Part shown: positions 7,735 through 16,875 of the stretch, one piece after another
How positions within the stretch are numbered: the first letter of the stretch is position 1
Layout of the letters: the number at the start of each line of letters is the position of its first letter
Origin: CAISIP01 sp031396205
Lineage (GTDB): Bacteria > Pseudomonadota > Gammaproteobacteria > Burkholderiales > Burkholderiaceae_C
Direction: 5' to 3'
DNA: 64,000 bases
Assembly: GCA_031396205.1 (NCBI GenBank)
Contig: JANNKH010000056.1
Coordinates: forward strand, 1 to 64,000
The notes under the pieces: model-generated
What the model was told of the DNA's origin: nothing
Databases searched by the model: none
Seen by the model: only the letters and a program-made list of their open reading frames with translations
Translations under genes and position numbers: made by a program

Positions 7735-9627
7735 ATGAACCGATACCCGGTCTGGAAATACGCGATCATCGTCATCGCGCTGCTGGTGGGGGCCCTGTAC
7801 ACCCTGCCCAACTTTTTCGGCGAGGCGCCTGCGGTGCAGGTGTCGTCCGGCAAGGCCACGATCAAGGTCGACAGCGGCACCCAGCGCCGGGTGGAAGATG
7901 CGCTGAGAGCCGCAGGCATTGCTCCTGCAGACATCACTTTCGATGGCAGTTCGATCAAGGTGCGCCTGAACACCGGCGACCAGCAGCTCAAAGCCAAGGA
8001 CGCGATCCAGAAGGCGCTGGTACCCGATGCGGCCGATCCGCCCTACGTGGTTGCGCTCAATCTGCTGTCGCGCTCCCCGGCCTGGTTGTCGGCCATCGGC
8101 GCGGCGCCGATGTACTTGGGACTTGACCTGCGCGGTGGAGTGCATTTCATGCTGCAGGTGGACATGCCATCGGCACTGACCCGCAAGGTCGAGTCCTTGT
8201 CGGGGGATCTGCGCACTGCCATGCGCGAGAAAAACGTGCGCCATGGCGGAATCAGCCGTGACGGGCAGGCTATCGAGGTGCTGTTTCGCGACGCCGCGAC
8301 GCTGAATGCGGCCAAGGGTTTGATCGCCGACCAGTTTGCCGAGCTGCAGACGGTCGATGCCCCTGAGGGTGCGGAGTTCAAGCTGACGGCGCGCATCAGG
8401 GAGGCCGCCGCACGCACGATCCAGGAGCAGGCGCTCAAGCAGAACATGGTCACGCTGCACAACCGGATCAACGAACTGGGCGTGGCCGAGCCGGTGATCC
8501 AGCAGCAGGGGACGGATCGCATCGTCGTGCAATTGCCAGGGGTGCAGGACACCGCCAAGGCCAAGGACATTCTGGGCCGCACCGCGACGCTGGAAGTGCG
8601 CCTGGTTGACGAAAGCCCCGAAGGCCAGTCGGCCGAGGCCGGCACTGGCCCGGTGCCGTTTGGGTCCGAACGTTTCCTGGAGCGCAACAGCCAGCCGGTG
8701 ATCGTCAAGAAGCAGGTCATCCTGACCGGCGAGAACCTGACCGATGCCCAGCCCGGCTTTGACAACCAGACGCAAGAGGCAGCAGTACACCTGTCGCTGG
8801 ACGCCAAGGGCTCGCGCATCTTTCGCGACGTCACGCGCGAAAACGTCGGCAAGCGCATGGCGATCCTGTTGTTCGAAAAGGGCAAGGGCGAAGTGGTAAC
8901 AGCACCGGTCATCCGCGCCGAAATTGGTGGCGGCCGGGTACAGATTTCGGGACGCATGACCACCACCGAGGCCAATGACACCGCGCTGCTGCTGCGCGCC
9001 GGATCGCTGGCCGCGCCCATGGAGATCATCGAGGAGCGCACCATCGGCCCGAGTCTGGGCGCCGAGAACATTGCCAAGGGCTTCAACAGCGTGACCTGGG
9101 GGTTTCTGGTGATCGCGGCGTTCATGTGCATCTACTACATGATGTTTGGCGTGTTTTCCTCGCTGGCGCTGGCTTTCAACCTGCTGCTGCTGGTGGCCGT
9201 GCTGTCGATGTTGCAGGCCACACTGACCTTGCCCGGCATGGCCGCCATGGCACTGGCGCTGGGCATGGCGATCGACTCCAACGTGCTGATCAATGAGCGC
9301 GTGCGCGAGGAGTTGCGCAACGGCGCCTCGCCGCAGGCTGCCATCAACGCCGGTTATGAGCGCGCCTGGGGCACGATTCTTGACTCCAACGTCACCACAT
9401 TGATCGCCGGCGTCGCCCTGCTGATCTTCGGCTCCGGCCCGGTGCGCGGGTTTGCGGTGGTGCACTGCATCGGGATTCTGACCAGCATGTTCTCGGCCGT
9501 ATTCTTCTCGCGCGGCCTGGTCAACTTCTGGTACGGTCGGGCCAAGAAACTCAAGGGCGTGTCCATCGGCACCGTGTGGCGACCCGATGGTGGCTCTGAT
9601 GCCGCCCGTTCCGGACAAGGAAGCTGA
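7735..9627 (+). CDS. secD: Protein translocase subunit SecD
   Basis: 630-residue RND-type inner-membrane protein that uses the proton gradient to pull secreted proteins across after SecA-SecYEG translocation. A single N-terminal membrane helix (YAIIVIALLVGALYTLPNF) is followed by the motif GLDLRGGVHFMLQVDM near residue 129, the large periplasmic P1 domain, and five C-terminal helices from about residue 456, including SNVLINERVREELRNG near 515. Lies 60 bases after yajC and three bases before secF. Confidence 0.98.
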   Translation: MNRYPVWKYAIIVIALLVGALYTLPNFFGEAPAVQVSSGKATIKVDSGTQRRVEDALRAAGIAPADITFDGSSIKVRLNTGDQQLKAKDAIQKALVPDAADPPYVVALNLLSRSPAWLSAIGAAPMYLGLDLRGGVHFMLQVDMPSALTRKVESLSGDLRTAMREKNVRHGGISRDGQAIEVLFRDAATLNAAKGLIADQFAELQTVDAPEGAEFKLTARIREAAARTIQEQALKQNMVTLHNRINELGVAEPVIQQQGTDRIVVQLPGVQDTAKAKDILGRTATLEVRLVDESPEGQSAEAGTGPVPFGSERFLERNSQPVIVKKQVILTGENLTDAQPGFDNQTQEAAVHLSLDAKGSRIFRDVTRENVGKRMAILLFEKGKGEVVTAPVIRAEIGGGRVQISGRMTTTEANDTALLLRAGSLAAPMEIIEERTIGPSLGAENIAKGFNSVTWGFLVIAAFMCIYYMMFGVFSSLALAFNLLLLVAVLSMLQATLTLPGMAAMALALGMAIDSNVLINERVREELRNGASPQAAINAGYERAWGTILDSNVTTLIAGVALLIFGSGPVRGFAVVHCIGILTSMFSAVFFSRGLVNFWYGRAKKLKGVSIGTVWRPDGGSDAARSGQGS

Positions 9628-9630
9628 GCC

Positions 9631-10584
9631 ATGGAATTTTTCAAGTTTCGCCGCGATATCCCGTTCATGCGCCATGCCTTGGCCTTGAATGTGGTGTCGT
9701 TCGTCACGTTTTTGCTGGCGGTGTTTTTCCTGTTCAGCCGGGGCCTGCACCTGTCGGTCGAGTTCACTGGTGGCACGGTCATGGAGGTAGGGTACACACA
9801 AGCGGCCGATGTGCCCAAGGTGCGCTCTGTCATCGCCGGCCTGGGCTACACCGACATCCTGGTGCAGAACTTTGGGACCGCTCAGGACGTCATCATTCGG
9901 CTGCCCGCGCAAAAAGGTGTCAGTTCGGCGCAACAAAGTGAGACTGCATTTGCCGCTCTCAAAAAGTCCGACCCGGGCGCAACGCTGCGTCGCCAGGAGT
10001 TTGTCGGTCCTCAGGTCGGTGAGGAGCTTGTCACCGATGGTCTGAAGGCACTGGGCCTGGTGGTCGTGGGCATCATGGTTTACCTGGCGCTGCGATTCGA
10101 ATGGAAGTTTGCAGTGGCGGCCATCGTGGCCAACCTGCACGATATCGTCATCATCCTGGGGTTTTTTGCGTATTTCCAGTGGGAGTTTTCGCTGGCGGTA
10201 TTAGCGGCGGTGCTGGCCGTATTGGGTTATTCTGTCAATGAGTCAGTGGTCATTTTTGACCGGATACGCGAGAACTTCCGCCGTTATCGCAAGATGGATA
10301 CGGTTCAGATCATTGATAACGCAATTACGTCCACGATCAGTCGTACTATCATTACCCACGGTTCCACCCAGATCATGGTTCTGTCTATGCTGCTTTTTGG
10401 CGGACCCACACTCTACTATTTCGCATTGGCTCTCACTATCGGTATCTGCTTTGGCATTTACTCGTCCGTGTTCGTGGGTGCGGCCGTCGCCATGTGGCTG
10501 GGCATCAAACGCGAGGATATGGTCAAGTCGACCACGCAAAAGGGCATGGATCCCAACGACCCGAACGCCGGGGCCTCTGTCTGA
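9631..10584 (+). CDS. secF: Protein translocase subunit SecF
   Basis: 317-residue partner of SecD in the proton-driven SecDF complex. The first membrane helix is at about residues 12-34, followed by LSVEFTGGTVMEVGY, then a periplasmic domain and five helices containing NESVVIFDRIREN near 203. AAGGAAG lies ahead of the ATG. Codon use from about 10180 becomes noticeably less GC-rich than in secD, a modest local feature. Confidence 0.98.
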   Translation: MEFFKFRRDIPFMRHALALNVVSFVTFLLAVFFLFSRGLHLSVEFTGGTVMEVGYTQAADVPKVRSVIAGLGYTDILVQNFGTAQDVIIRLPAQKGVSSAQQSETAFAALKKSDPGATLRRQEFVGPQVGEELVTDGLKALGLVVVGIMVYLALRFEWKFAVAAIVANLHDIVIILGFFAYFQWEFSLAVLAAVLAVLGYSVNESVVIFDRIRENFRRYRKMDTVQIIDNAITSTISRTIITHGSTQIMVLSMLLFGGPTLYYFALALTIGICFGIYSSVFVGAAVAMWLGIKREDMVKSTTQKGMDPNDPNAGASV

Positions 10585-10599
10585 CCAGGCCCTGACTCC

Positions 10600-13020
10600 A
10601 TGGTCTCAGCCTCTTTCTCCAGTCAACGTCGACGCCTGGCCAGCGAGATACGGCAACAATTTGTCGCAGATGCCGTGCGGTCGATGACGGAGATCGCATC
10701 GGCTGTGCAAGAGCGCTTGCGCGCGTTGATGGACGAAGCGGCCCCGTCGCGTGAAATGCAGGCACGCCGTGATGCCTGGACTTTTTATCAGCGTAACAGG
10801 AACACCTGGCGTGATGCCACGGCACGGGCCTGGCAGGAAGCGCTGGTACCACCGGTAAACGCCCCGAAAGACGATTCGTCGGGCATCGGCGGGCTGTCGC
10901 TGGTCGGCACCGACGTGGTCGAGAACAAGATCCTCGCGTCGCGCTTGGTTTTGCGGGTCATGGACAAGGTCAGCTCCGAGCTCGATGACCTGCGCCTGCG
11001 CATCCGGTATCTGGAGGATTCTGACGATCTCGACCGGCACGACATCCTGCGACCGGACGTGTTGGTGCTCAAGCTGGTTGAGGAATGGGCGGCCAGCGGC
11101 ATGCCCAGCGGCAGCTGGCCGATGGTCAACGATGCCGTGCAAACACTGCTGGCGGAGCGGCTCAGGCAGGCCTACCAGAAAGGCAATCTGGCCCTGATCG
11201 AGAAAGGCGTCATGCCGACCATCGATCTGAAAGACAGGGTCAAGCGTGCCACACCCCATGGCACTGCTCCCCGGGCATTTCCCAGCGCCCGGCCTGCCGG
11301 CGACATGGAGCCGTCCAGCGAACATCCCAGCACCGGTGGACAAGGGCCCGAGCCCATGTACGGCGGCGGGTATCGGGCGGGCGATTCGGGTCCCCAAAGC
11401 GGTTATGGCCCTGCGGCCAGGAGCGCACCGCAGCAGCATGGTTTCGTTCCCGCCAGTGGCGCTCGCCCGATGGGCGACGGGGCCATGGCGCATGACGAGA
11501 CCCGGATGATGACCTCTTCTACGCCGCTTGCGCGGGCGCGCAGCCGGGCGCAGGGCGTGCTGGGGCAACTCAAGCGCATGTTGGTGGGTCGGGTCGGTCC
11601 GGAATTCGATTCCACATCGTATCAGTCGGCCTCACCCGCGCTGGCCGCAGCGCTGGCGGCTCGCCATGTTGCCGCACCAGTTTATGGCGATTCCGCGACG
11701 GTGTTCGAGGACTACAGTGCGGCCGGCGTGGCCCAGGTGGCCGGTCGACTGCGGATCCAGTCGGCCGAGCTCAAGAACAAGGCCGAAACCAAGAGTGAGA
11801 AAGCCACGATCGAGATCGTGGCGCTGATGTTCCAGGCCATCTTGCAGGAAGACCGTATTCCGCCGGCGATTCGCGTCTGGTTTGCCAGGCTGCAAATGCC
11901 GGTATTGCGGGTTGCGCTGGCGGAGCCGGATTTTTTCGGCACTGCGAACCATCCGGCGCGCCAGTTGATCGACCGCATGGGATCGTGCGTGATGGGCTTT
12001 GATGCCAGCGGCATCCAGGGCGGGCCGCTCGAGAAAGAAATAAAGCGCGTAGTGCAGGTGATCGAGCAGTACCCCGAAACCGGCAAACGCGTCTACGAAC
12101 TGGTGTACGCCGAGTTTCAAAAATTCCTGCAAAAATTTCTTGCCGGCAGCGGCGCAACGCAAAAGGTCGCCAGTGTGGCGCAGCAGGTTGAGCAGAAGGA
12201 GACCCTCACGATCCAGTACACGATCGAGATGCGCAACATGCTCAAGGACATCCCGGTGCGCGACGAAATTCGCACCTTCCTGTTCAGGGTATGGGCCGAG
12301 GTGCTGGCCGTCGCGGCGGTGCGCAAGGGGCCTCAGGATGCGGAAACACTGGAACTCAAGCGCATATCGTCGGAACTGGTCTGGGCCGCCAGCGCCAAGC
12401 CGGACCGGGCAGATCGTGCACGGGTAATCCAGAACCTGCCCAAGTTGCTGCAGCGCCTGCGATCAGGTATGACCTTGCTGGGCATGGCGCCGAGCCAGCA
12501 GGACATCCACGTCAAGACCGTCAGCGATACCCTTGCCGACGCATTTCTGTCCAAGACCGACGCGATTCCGGTCGCCCAGATCGAAGCGTTGGCCAAGCGA
12601 CTGGCGAATCTGGAAGACTTCGTCAGCGAAGATGGCATGGGTGACCTGCCGCTGGATGCCGAAAGCATCGAGCTGATGCTGGGCATCGATCCTGCGACCA
12701 TCGATGTGGTGGCCAATGGCGGTTCCAAGCCCAACAACGCGATGCTGGCATGGGCCAACGAGCTCGAATTGGGCGCCTGGTTCACGCTCGACCACAATGG
12801 ACGGGTAACCAAGGTCCAGTTCGCCTGGCGCAGCGATCGCAAGCAACTCAACCTGTTCGCATCAGGCGATGGCCACAGCTATCTGATCCAGATGGGTCGG
12901 CTGGCCGCCTATCTGCAGGCTGGGTTGCTGCTGCCGCAGGAGGAAGAGGCACTGACGGTGCGCGCCACCCGCGATGCGTTGGCCAAACTCGAGGCCAATC
13001 CGGAGCGTCTGCTGGGCTGA
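10600..13020 (+). CDS. DUF1631 family protein of unknown function
   Basis: 806-residue cytoplasmic-looking protein with no signal peptide or membrane helices. It matches the DUF1631 family, which is common in Beta- and Gammaproteobacteria and has no assigned reaction. The helical N-terminal region (to about 225) and helical core (about 340-690) are separated by a low-complexity Gly/Pro/Ser/Gln linker. The C-terminus (WFTLDHNGRVTKVQFAWRSD, then NLFASGDGHSYLIQMGRL) has the look of the PilZ-like beta domain often found at the end of such proteins; a nucleotide-binding role would be inference. Only 15 bases separate it from secF, so co-transcription is likely. No strong ribosome-binding site is seen. 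Confidence 0.85.
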   Translation: MVSASFSSQRRRLASEIRQQFVADAVRSMTEIASAVQERLRALMDEAAPSREMQARRDAWTFYQRNRNTWRDATARAWQEALVPPVNAPKDDSSGIGGLSLVGTDVVENKILASRLVLRVMDKVSSELDDLRLRIRYLEDSDDLDRHDILRPDVLVLKLVEEWAASGMPSGSWPMVNDAVQTLLAERLRQAYQKGNLALIEKGVMPTIDLKDRVKRATPHGTAPRAFPSARPAGDMEPSSEHPSTGGQGPEPMYGGGYRAGDSGPQSGYGPAARSAPQQHGFVPASGARPMGDGAMAHDETRMMTSSTPLARARSRAQGVLGQLKRMLVGRVGPEFDSTSYQSASPALAAALAARHVAAPVYGDSATVFEDYSAAGVAQVAGRLRIQSAELKNKAETKSEKATIEIVALMFQAILQEDRIPPAIRVWFARLQMPVLRVALAEPDFFGTANHPARQLIDRMGSCVMGFDASGIQGGPLEKEIKRVVQVIEQYPETGKRVYELVYAEFQKFLQKFLAGSGATQKVASVAQQVEQKETLTIQYTIEMRNMLKDIPVRDEIRTFLFRVWAEVLAVAAVRKGPQDAETLELKRISSELVWAASAKPDRADRARVIQNLPKLLQRLRSGMTLLGMAPSQQDIHVKTVSDTLADAFLSKTDAIPVAQIEALAKRLANLEDFVSEDGMGDLPLDAESIELMLGIDPATIDVVANGGSKPNNAMLAWANELELGAWFTLDHNGRVTKVQFAWRSDRKQLNLFASGDGHSYLIQMGRLAAYLQAGLLLPQEEEALTVRATRDALAKLEANPERLLG

Positions 13021-13050
13021 TTGCCCGCTGTGTCCGGGCGCGGACGCGAT

Positions 13051-13560
13051 TCAGTGCGCCAGCCGATCACGCGCGTCGTCGCACAACTCATCGAGAACCA
13101 GCGCATCGGGTTCCTCGCCAAAGCTCCAGTAAACCATCAGCACGATGATCTTGAGGCCCTCCAGGTCCAGTTCCTCGGAGCCGCAGGCCATGGCCCGGTC
13201 GACGACGATCTCGCGCATGTGCGGCGGCAGCACCGCCGCCGCCTCCAGGAACCGGACGAAGCCCAGGCACTCGGAGCCGAGCCGGTTCTGCTCGGCGATC
13301 GAGAACACCCGCATGCTGGGCGACGCATCGAGCCGGTACGAGGCCGCGGGCCGAACCGGGGCGGGTGTGTGCACGGTCGTTGCGATGGGCCGCTGGGTAT
13401 TGTGGGTGGCCTGGCGCAGGCCGGTCAGCCACTGCAATGCATCCTTGATCTCTTGCGATTCGAATCCCACCGTATGGAGCTTGCGTTCGAGCTGGCTCGA
13501 TTGCGGACATGCATCGCCTCGCCAGTAGTTTTCGTAGACAAAGACCAGTACGTCGAACAT
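13051..13560 (-). CDS. smg: Smg / DUF494 family protein
   Basis: 169-residue acidic protein matching the Smg (DUF494) family: MFDVLVFVYENYWRGDACP at the start and a C-terminal part with EELDLEGLKIIVLMVYWSFG. The molecular role is unclear; Smg is almost always encoded beside dprA and def/fmt in Beta- and Gammaproteobacteria, as here (about 100 bases downstream of dprA on the same strand). I chose the ATG at 13560 because the family begins MFDVL; the frame upstream is open but not protein-like. Confidence 0.93.
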   Translation of the reverse strand: MFDVLVFVYENYWRGDACPQSSQLERKLHTVGFESQEIKDALQWLTGLRQATHNTQRPIATTVHTPAPVRPAASYRLDASPSMRVFSIAEQNRLGSECLGFVRFLEAAAVLPPHMREIVVDRAMACGSEELDLEGLKIIVLMVYWSFGEEPDALVLDELCDDARDRLAH

Positions 13561-13663
13561 GGCCCCAATATAGCGCACAACCCCCGGGCCCCCCGCGCGC
13601 TGCGCGGCGCGGTCACGAGCCTCGCCAAAGGACCATCGCCCCCGCGCGTGGCGCGGTGCGGGT

Positions 13664-14860
13664 TCAGGAAGTGGCCATACGCTGGAACAGGCCGCCTGGC
13701 AGGCGAGCCACGATCCCTGCCAGTTCAAGCGCCATCAACTGCGCCTGCAGGCGCGCGGTTTCCAACCCGGTCCTGGCCTGCAGCGCATCCAGGCTGACCG
13801 GGTCAAAGCCCAGCGCCTGCAGCAAGGCCGGATCGGTTCCGGGTACCGGCGATGGCGCCTGGGGTGAGCGCTGCGAACGGGCATTCGGGGCCGACCCAAC
13901 GGCGTCAACCGGCCATGGCAACTCCTCCAGGACGTCCTGCGCGGACTCAACCAGCTTGGCCCCCTGGCGGATCAACGCGTGGCAGCCGCGCGACTGGGTC
14001 GAATGGATGGAGCCAGGAATCGCAAACACCTCTCTGCCCTGTTCGGCGGCCAATCGTGCCGTGATCAACGAGCCCGACTGCAGCGCCGCCTCGACGACCA
14101 GCGTGCCATGCGACAAGCCGGAAATGATGCGGTTGCGGCGCGGAAAATTGGCTGCGATCGGAGGGGTGCCAATGGGGTATTCGCTGATGATCAAGCCGTG
14201 CTGCGCAATGCGCCGCGCCAGCGCCAGGTGGCGCTTCGGGTAGACGCGGTCCAGGCCGGTACCCACCACGGCCACGGTCGAGGGTCGGGCCGCACCGGCT
14301 GCGACCGCAGCGAGGGCGCCTTCATGTGCCGCGCCATCGACGCCCAGCGCGAGGCCCGACACCACCGTCAGTCCGGCTTGCGCCAGGGCCGTTGCGAACT
14401 GGCGGGCATTGGCGGCGCCCTGCGGCGTCGGATTGCGACTTCCGACGATGGCAACGCACCGGTCGAGCCCCCGCGCTGCGTCGGCATCTGCTGTTGCCAG
14501 GAGCCAGCGTGGCGCACCCTGCACATAGAGCATCACCGGTGGATCTGCCGTCGCCAGCAACGCGGCCGGGTAGCGCGGGTCCGCCAGTGTGATCACTGTC
14601 TTTGCGTTTTCCGATGGCGCCGGATCCGCGGGCGCATGCATCCAGTTCCAGGTGCGTTCGACCTGCGCGTCGAGCTCGTCCGGCACCCTGGCAAGAGCGT
14701 TGGCCAATGTCTGACCGACAGCATCGCGCAGCATGGCGGCTGGCTGGTCAAAAATGGTTTCGGGCAAGCCGAATCGGGTCAACAGGACCCGGGCGGTCTC
14801 ATTGCCAACACCCTTTGTCAGCATCAGCCGCAGCCATTGCGCGAGCTCGAGCCGGTCCAT
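13664..14860 (-). CDS. dprA: DNA-processing protein DprA
   Basis: 398-residue single-stranded DNA-binding protein that loads RecA during natural transformation. N-terminal helical region, then the Rossmann-like core with GSRNPT at 140-145 and SGLALGVDGAAHEGAL at 168-183, GTGLDRVYPKRHLALA, and ISEYPIGTPPIAANFPRRNR. The C-terminal winged-helix-like domain (DALQARTGLETARLQAQLMALELAGIV) is present. Length is normal. It is between the LysM gene and smg on the minus strand, the standard order. Confidence 0.97.
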   Translation of the reverse strand: MDRLELAQWLRLMLTKGVGNETARVLLTRFGLPETIFDQPAAMLRDAVGQTLANALARVPDELDAQVERTWNWMHAPADPAPSENAKTVITLADPRYPAALLATADPPVMLYVQGAPRWLLATADADAARGLDRCVAIVGSRNPTPQGAANARQFATALAQAGLTVVSGLALGVDGAAHEGALAAVAAGAARPSTVAVVGTGLDRVYPKRHLALARRIAQHGLIISEYPIGTPPIAANFPRRNRIISGLSHGTLVVEAALQSGSLITARLAAEQGREVFAIPGSIHSTQSRGCHALIRQGAKLVESAQDVLEELPWPVDAVGSAPNARSQRSPQAPSPVPGTDPALLQALGFDPVSLDALQARTGLETARLQAQLMALELAGIVARLPGGLFQRMATS

Positions 14861-14959
14861 GCGCAGTCGTCCAGGGGGCAGTTGCGTCAGACCATCCGGT
14901 CCGCACGGCCGACGGTGGTCGCCCGCGTCAGCGCGCCGGCCCAGTTGGACGACGATGAC

Positions 14960-16186
14960 TCAACGCGGGCTGACCAGACGGTCGCCAATGTTGACGGACG
15001 ATGTGATGTCCAGCACCAAGGCATATGAGACGCGCTCAAAGGTGCGAAACACCATCAAGAGCCCGTTGCGTTCATCGGGCAACTTGAGCGTCGGACGCGT
15101 GGCGTCGGTCTTGTCGACGATGCGAGCGCCGTCCTTGAGGATGGCCATGACATGCCCGGGCTCGATGCCGTCGCGCTTGCCCAGGCTGATGGCGACGACC
15201 TGGTTCTGCGCCGCGTTTACAACCGCGGAGCCGTAGACGGACACGACGCGACCCAGTACGCCGGCGGCCGGTGCGCGCGGTGTGTAGCTCAGCAACTCGC
15301 GTGGTGGCTCGGGCAACAGGCGGTCGCCGATCCGCATTTCCTCCTTGGCCGAGACGATATCGATGGTGGCCGGCGTGATGGCGCTGCTGGTGGTCCCGTT
15401 CTTGTTGGAGATCTCACTGGTCGTTTCGCTGCGCGCGAGCAAGGCCTTGCCGACATATTGCGCCTCGTAGCCCAGCACCTCGCCGCTGGCGGGGTCCTTG
15501 AGCGGGGTCGCATTGCGAAAAACCCGGAACGCCTGCTGCTTGCCGGGAGCGTCCAGCATCGGGCTGCCATTTTGACCGCGCGCATAGGCGCGGTCCCCCT
15601 GTGTCAGCAAGACGCGGCCCTCTTGCGCGGCGACGATGCGCGGCGCATTGGCAAGCCCATCGACGTCGACGACGATCGGTTCGGCCAGGAAGGGTTCGAT
15701 CAGGTGCGCCTTGAGTGCTGGCAGCGGTCCGCTGTCGAGCGCTTCAAAGCGCGTGCGCGGCGATACGCGGATGGTCTCGGTCGGGATGGAATCGCCACCG
15801 CTGCCGGCCATGCGCAGGGTTGCCCGGCCGTCCTTGCGCTCGAGCACCAGTCGCTGACCGGGGTAGATCAGATGCGGGTTGCGGATGTCGGACAGGTTCA
15901 TGCCCCATAACTCGGGCCAGCGCCAGGGGCTCTTGAGAAACAGCCCCGATATCGCCCACAAGGTGTCGCCGGACTTGATGAGGTAGCTGTCGGGCGCATC
16001 GGCGGCGATCTCGCTCAGCGGTACGCCGGCCTGCGCCACCTGGCTGGCAGTGGCGCGCTGGCCCTGCGTGATCGGATAATTTTGCGCCCATGCCGGCGGT
16101 GCCAGCCATCCCGCCAGGGCCGCGCCCAGAATGGTGAGCGCCGTTTTGGAATTGATCGACAATTTCGTGGTCATTGCTTGCTGCAT
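14960..16186 (-). CDS. Secreted LysM peptidoglycan-binding protein
   Basis: 408-residue exported protein. From ATG 16186 it has a basic N-region, a hydrophobic core (ALTILGAALAGWLAPPAWAQ) and a signal-peptidase site after AWA. One LysM domain follows (SYLIKSGDTLWAISGLFLK ... NPHLIYPGQRLVL); the remaining 270 residues have no motif I can name beyond a beta-rich look. Family members sit next to dprA and divergent from def in betaproteobacteria. Function is presumably cell-wall association. A longer open frame to 16294 exists, but its extra 36 residues do not look like a signal sequence; ATG 16174 is a second option. Confidence 0.88.
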   Translation of the reverse strand: MQQAMTTKLSINSKTALTILGAALAGWLAPPAWAQNYPITQGQRATASQVAQAGVPLSEIAADAPDSYLIKSGDTLWAISGLFLKSPWRWPELWGMNLSDIRNPHLIYPGQRLVLERKDGRATLRMAGSGGDSIPTETIRVSPRTRFEALDSGPLPALKAHLIEPFLAEPIVVDVDGLANAPRIVAAQEGRVLLTQGDRAYARGQNGSPMLDAPGKQQAFRVFRNATPLKDPASGEVLGYEAQYVGKALLARSETTSEISNKNGTTSSAITPATIDIVSAKEEMRIGDRLLPEPPRELLSYTPRAPAAGVLGRVVSVYGSAVVNAAQNQVVAISLGKRDGIEPGHVMAILKDGARIVDKTDATRPTLKLPDERNGLLMVFRTFERVSYALVLDITSSVNIGDRLVSPR

Positions 16187-16325
16187 CGTGGTTGCCCCAA
16201 AAGGCTCCCCGCCCTGTGCGACCGTATCGAAGCCGGGTCGGGAGAATCTTGATAAATCACGCACGATTTTGCGCTCAAGTCCTTGATTGGGCAACGTTTT
16301 CTGTTGTGCGCCGGTGATGGCATGC

Positions 16326-16352
16326 GCGAAATTAGCGAAAATAGCGACATCT
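16326..16352 (+). repeat. Three imperfect tandem 9-mers upstream of def
   Basis: GCGAAATTA, GCGAAAATA and GCGACATCT stand head to tail, ending 13 bases before the def start codon in the LysM-def divergent region. The third copy is only half conserved. They could be chance, an untranslated-leader feature or a binding array. Confidence 0.4.
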
Positions 16353-16365
16353 TTGAAGAGAATCC

Positions 16366-16875
16366 ATGTCTTTGTTACCCATTCTTTGTTATCCCGACCC
16401 CCGGCTGCACAAGCTTGCCAAGCCGGTACAGGTGGTCGATGCGCGCATCCGCACCCTGGTTGCCGACATGCTGGAGACCATGTACGAGGCTAAGGGCATC
16501 GGCCTGGCGGCGACCCAGGTCGATGTGCACGAGCGGCTGATCGTGATCGACATATCGGAGCAGCGGGACGCGCCACTGGTGCTGATCAATCCCGAGCTTG
16601 TCTGGACCAGCGCCAAAAGGCATATCAATGAAGAGGGCTGTTTGTCAGTACCCGGCATCTACGACGGCGTTGAGCGCTTTGACGCGGTACGGGTCAGCGC
16701 GCGGGATGGTTCCGGCAAGTGTCGCATCGTCGAGGCGCAGGACATGCTGGCGGTCTGCGTCCAGCACGAAATGGACCATCTGATGGGCAAGGTATTTGTT
16801 GAATACCTCTCGCCGCTCAAGCGCAACCGCATCAAGACCAAGATGCGCAAGCTGCAACGCGAGGATCGTGATTGA
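16366..16875 (+). CDS. def: Peptide deformylase
   Basis: 169-residue metalloenzyme that removes the N-formyl group from nascent proteins. All three motifs are intact: GIGLAATQ (44-51), EEGCLSVPG (89-97, metal ligand Cys92) and QHEMDH (133-138, metal ligands His134 and His138 with catalytic Glu). GAAGAG lies ahead of the ATG. First gene of def-fmt-azlC-azlD; its stop overlaps the fmt start. Confidence 0.98.
   Translation: MSLLPILCYPDPRLHKLAKPVQVVDARIRTLVADMLETMYEAKGIGLAATQVDVHERLIVIDISEQRDAPLVLINPELVWTSAKRHINEEGCLSVPGIYDGVERFDAVRVSARDGSGKCRIVEAQDMLAVCVQHEMDHLMGKVFVEYLSPLKRNRIKTKMRKLQREDRD

Noticed and set aside
7405..10140. 911-codon open frame antisense to yajC-secD-secF
   Set aside because: Low-complexity His/Gln/Arg sequence mirroring real genes; no motif, no ribosome-binding site.
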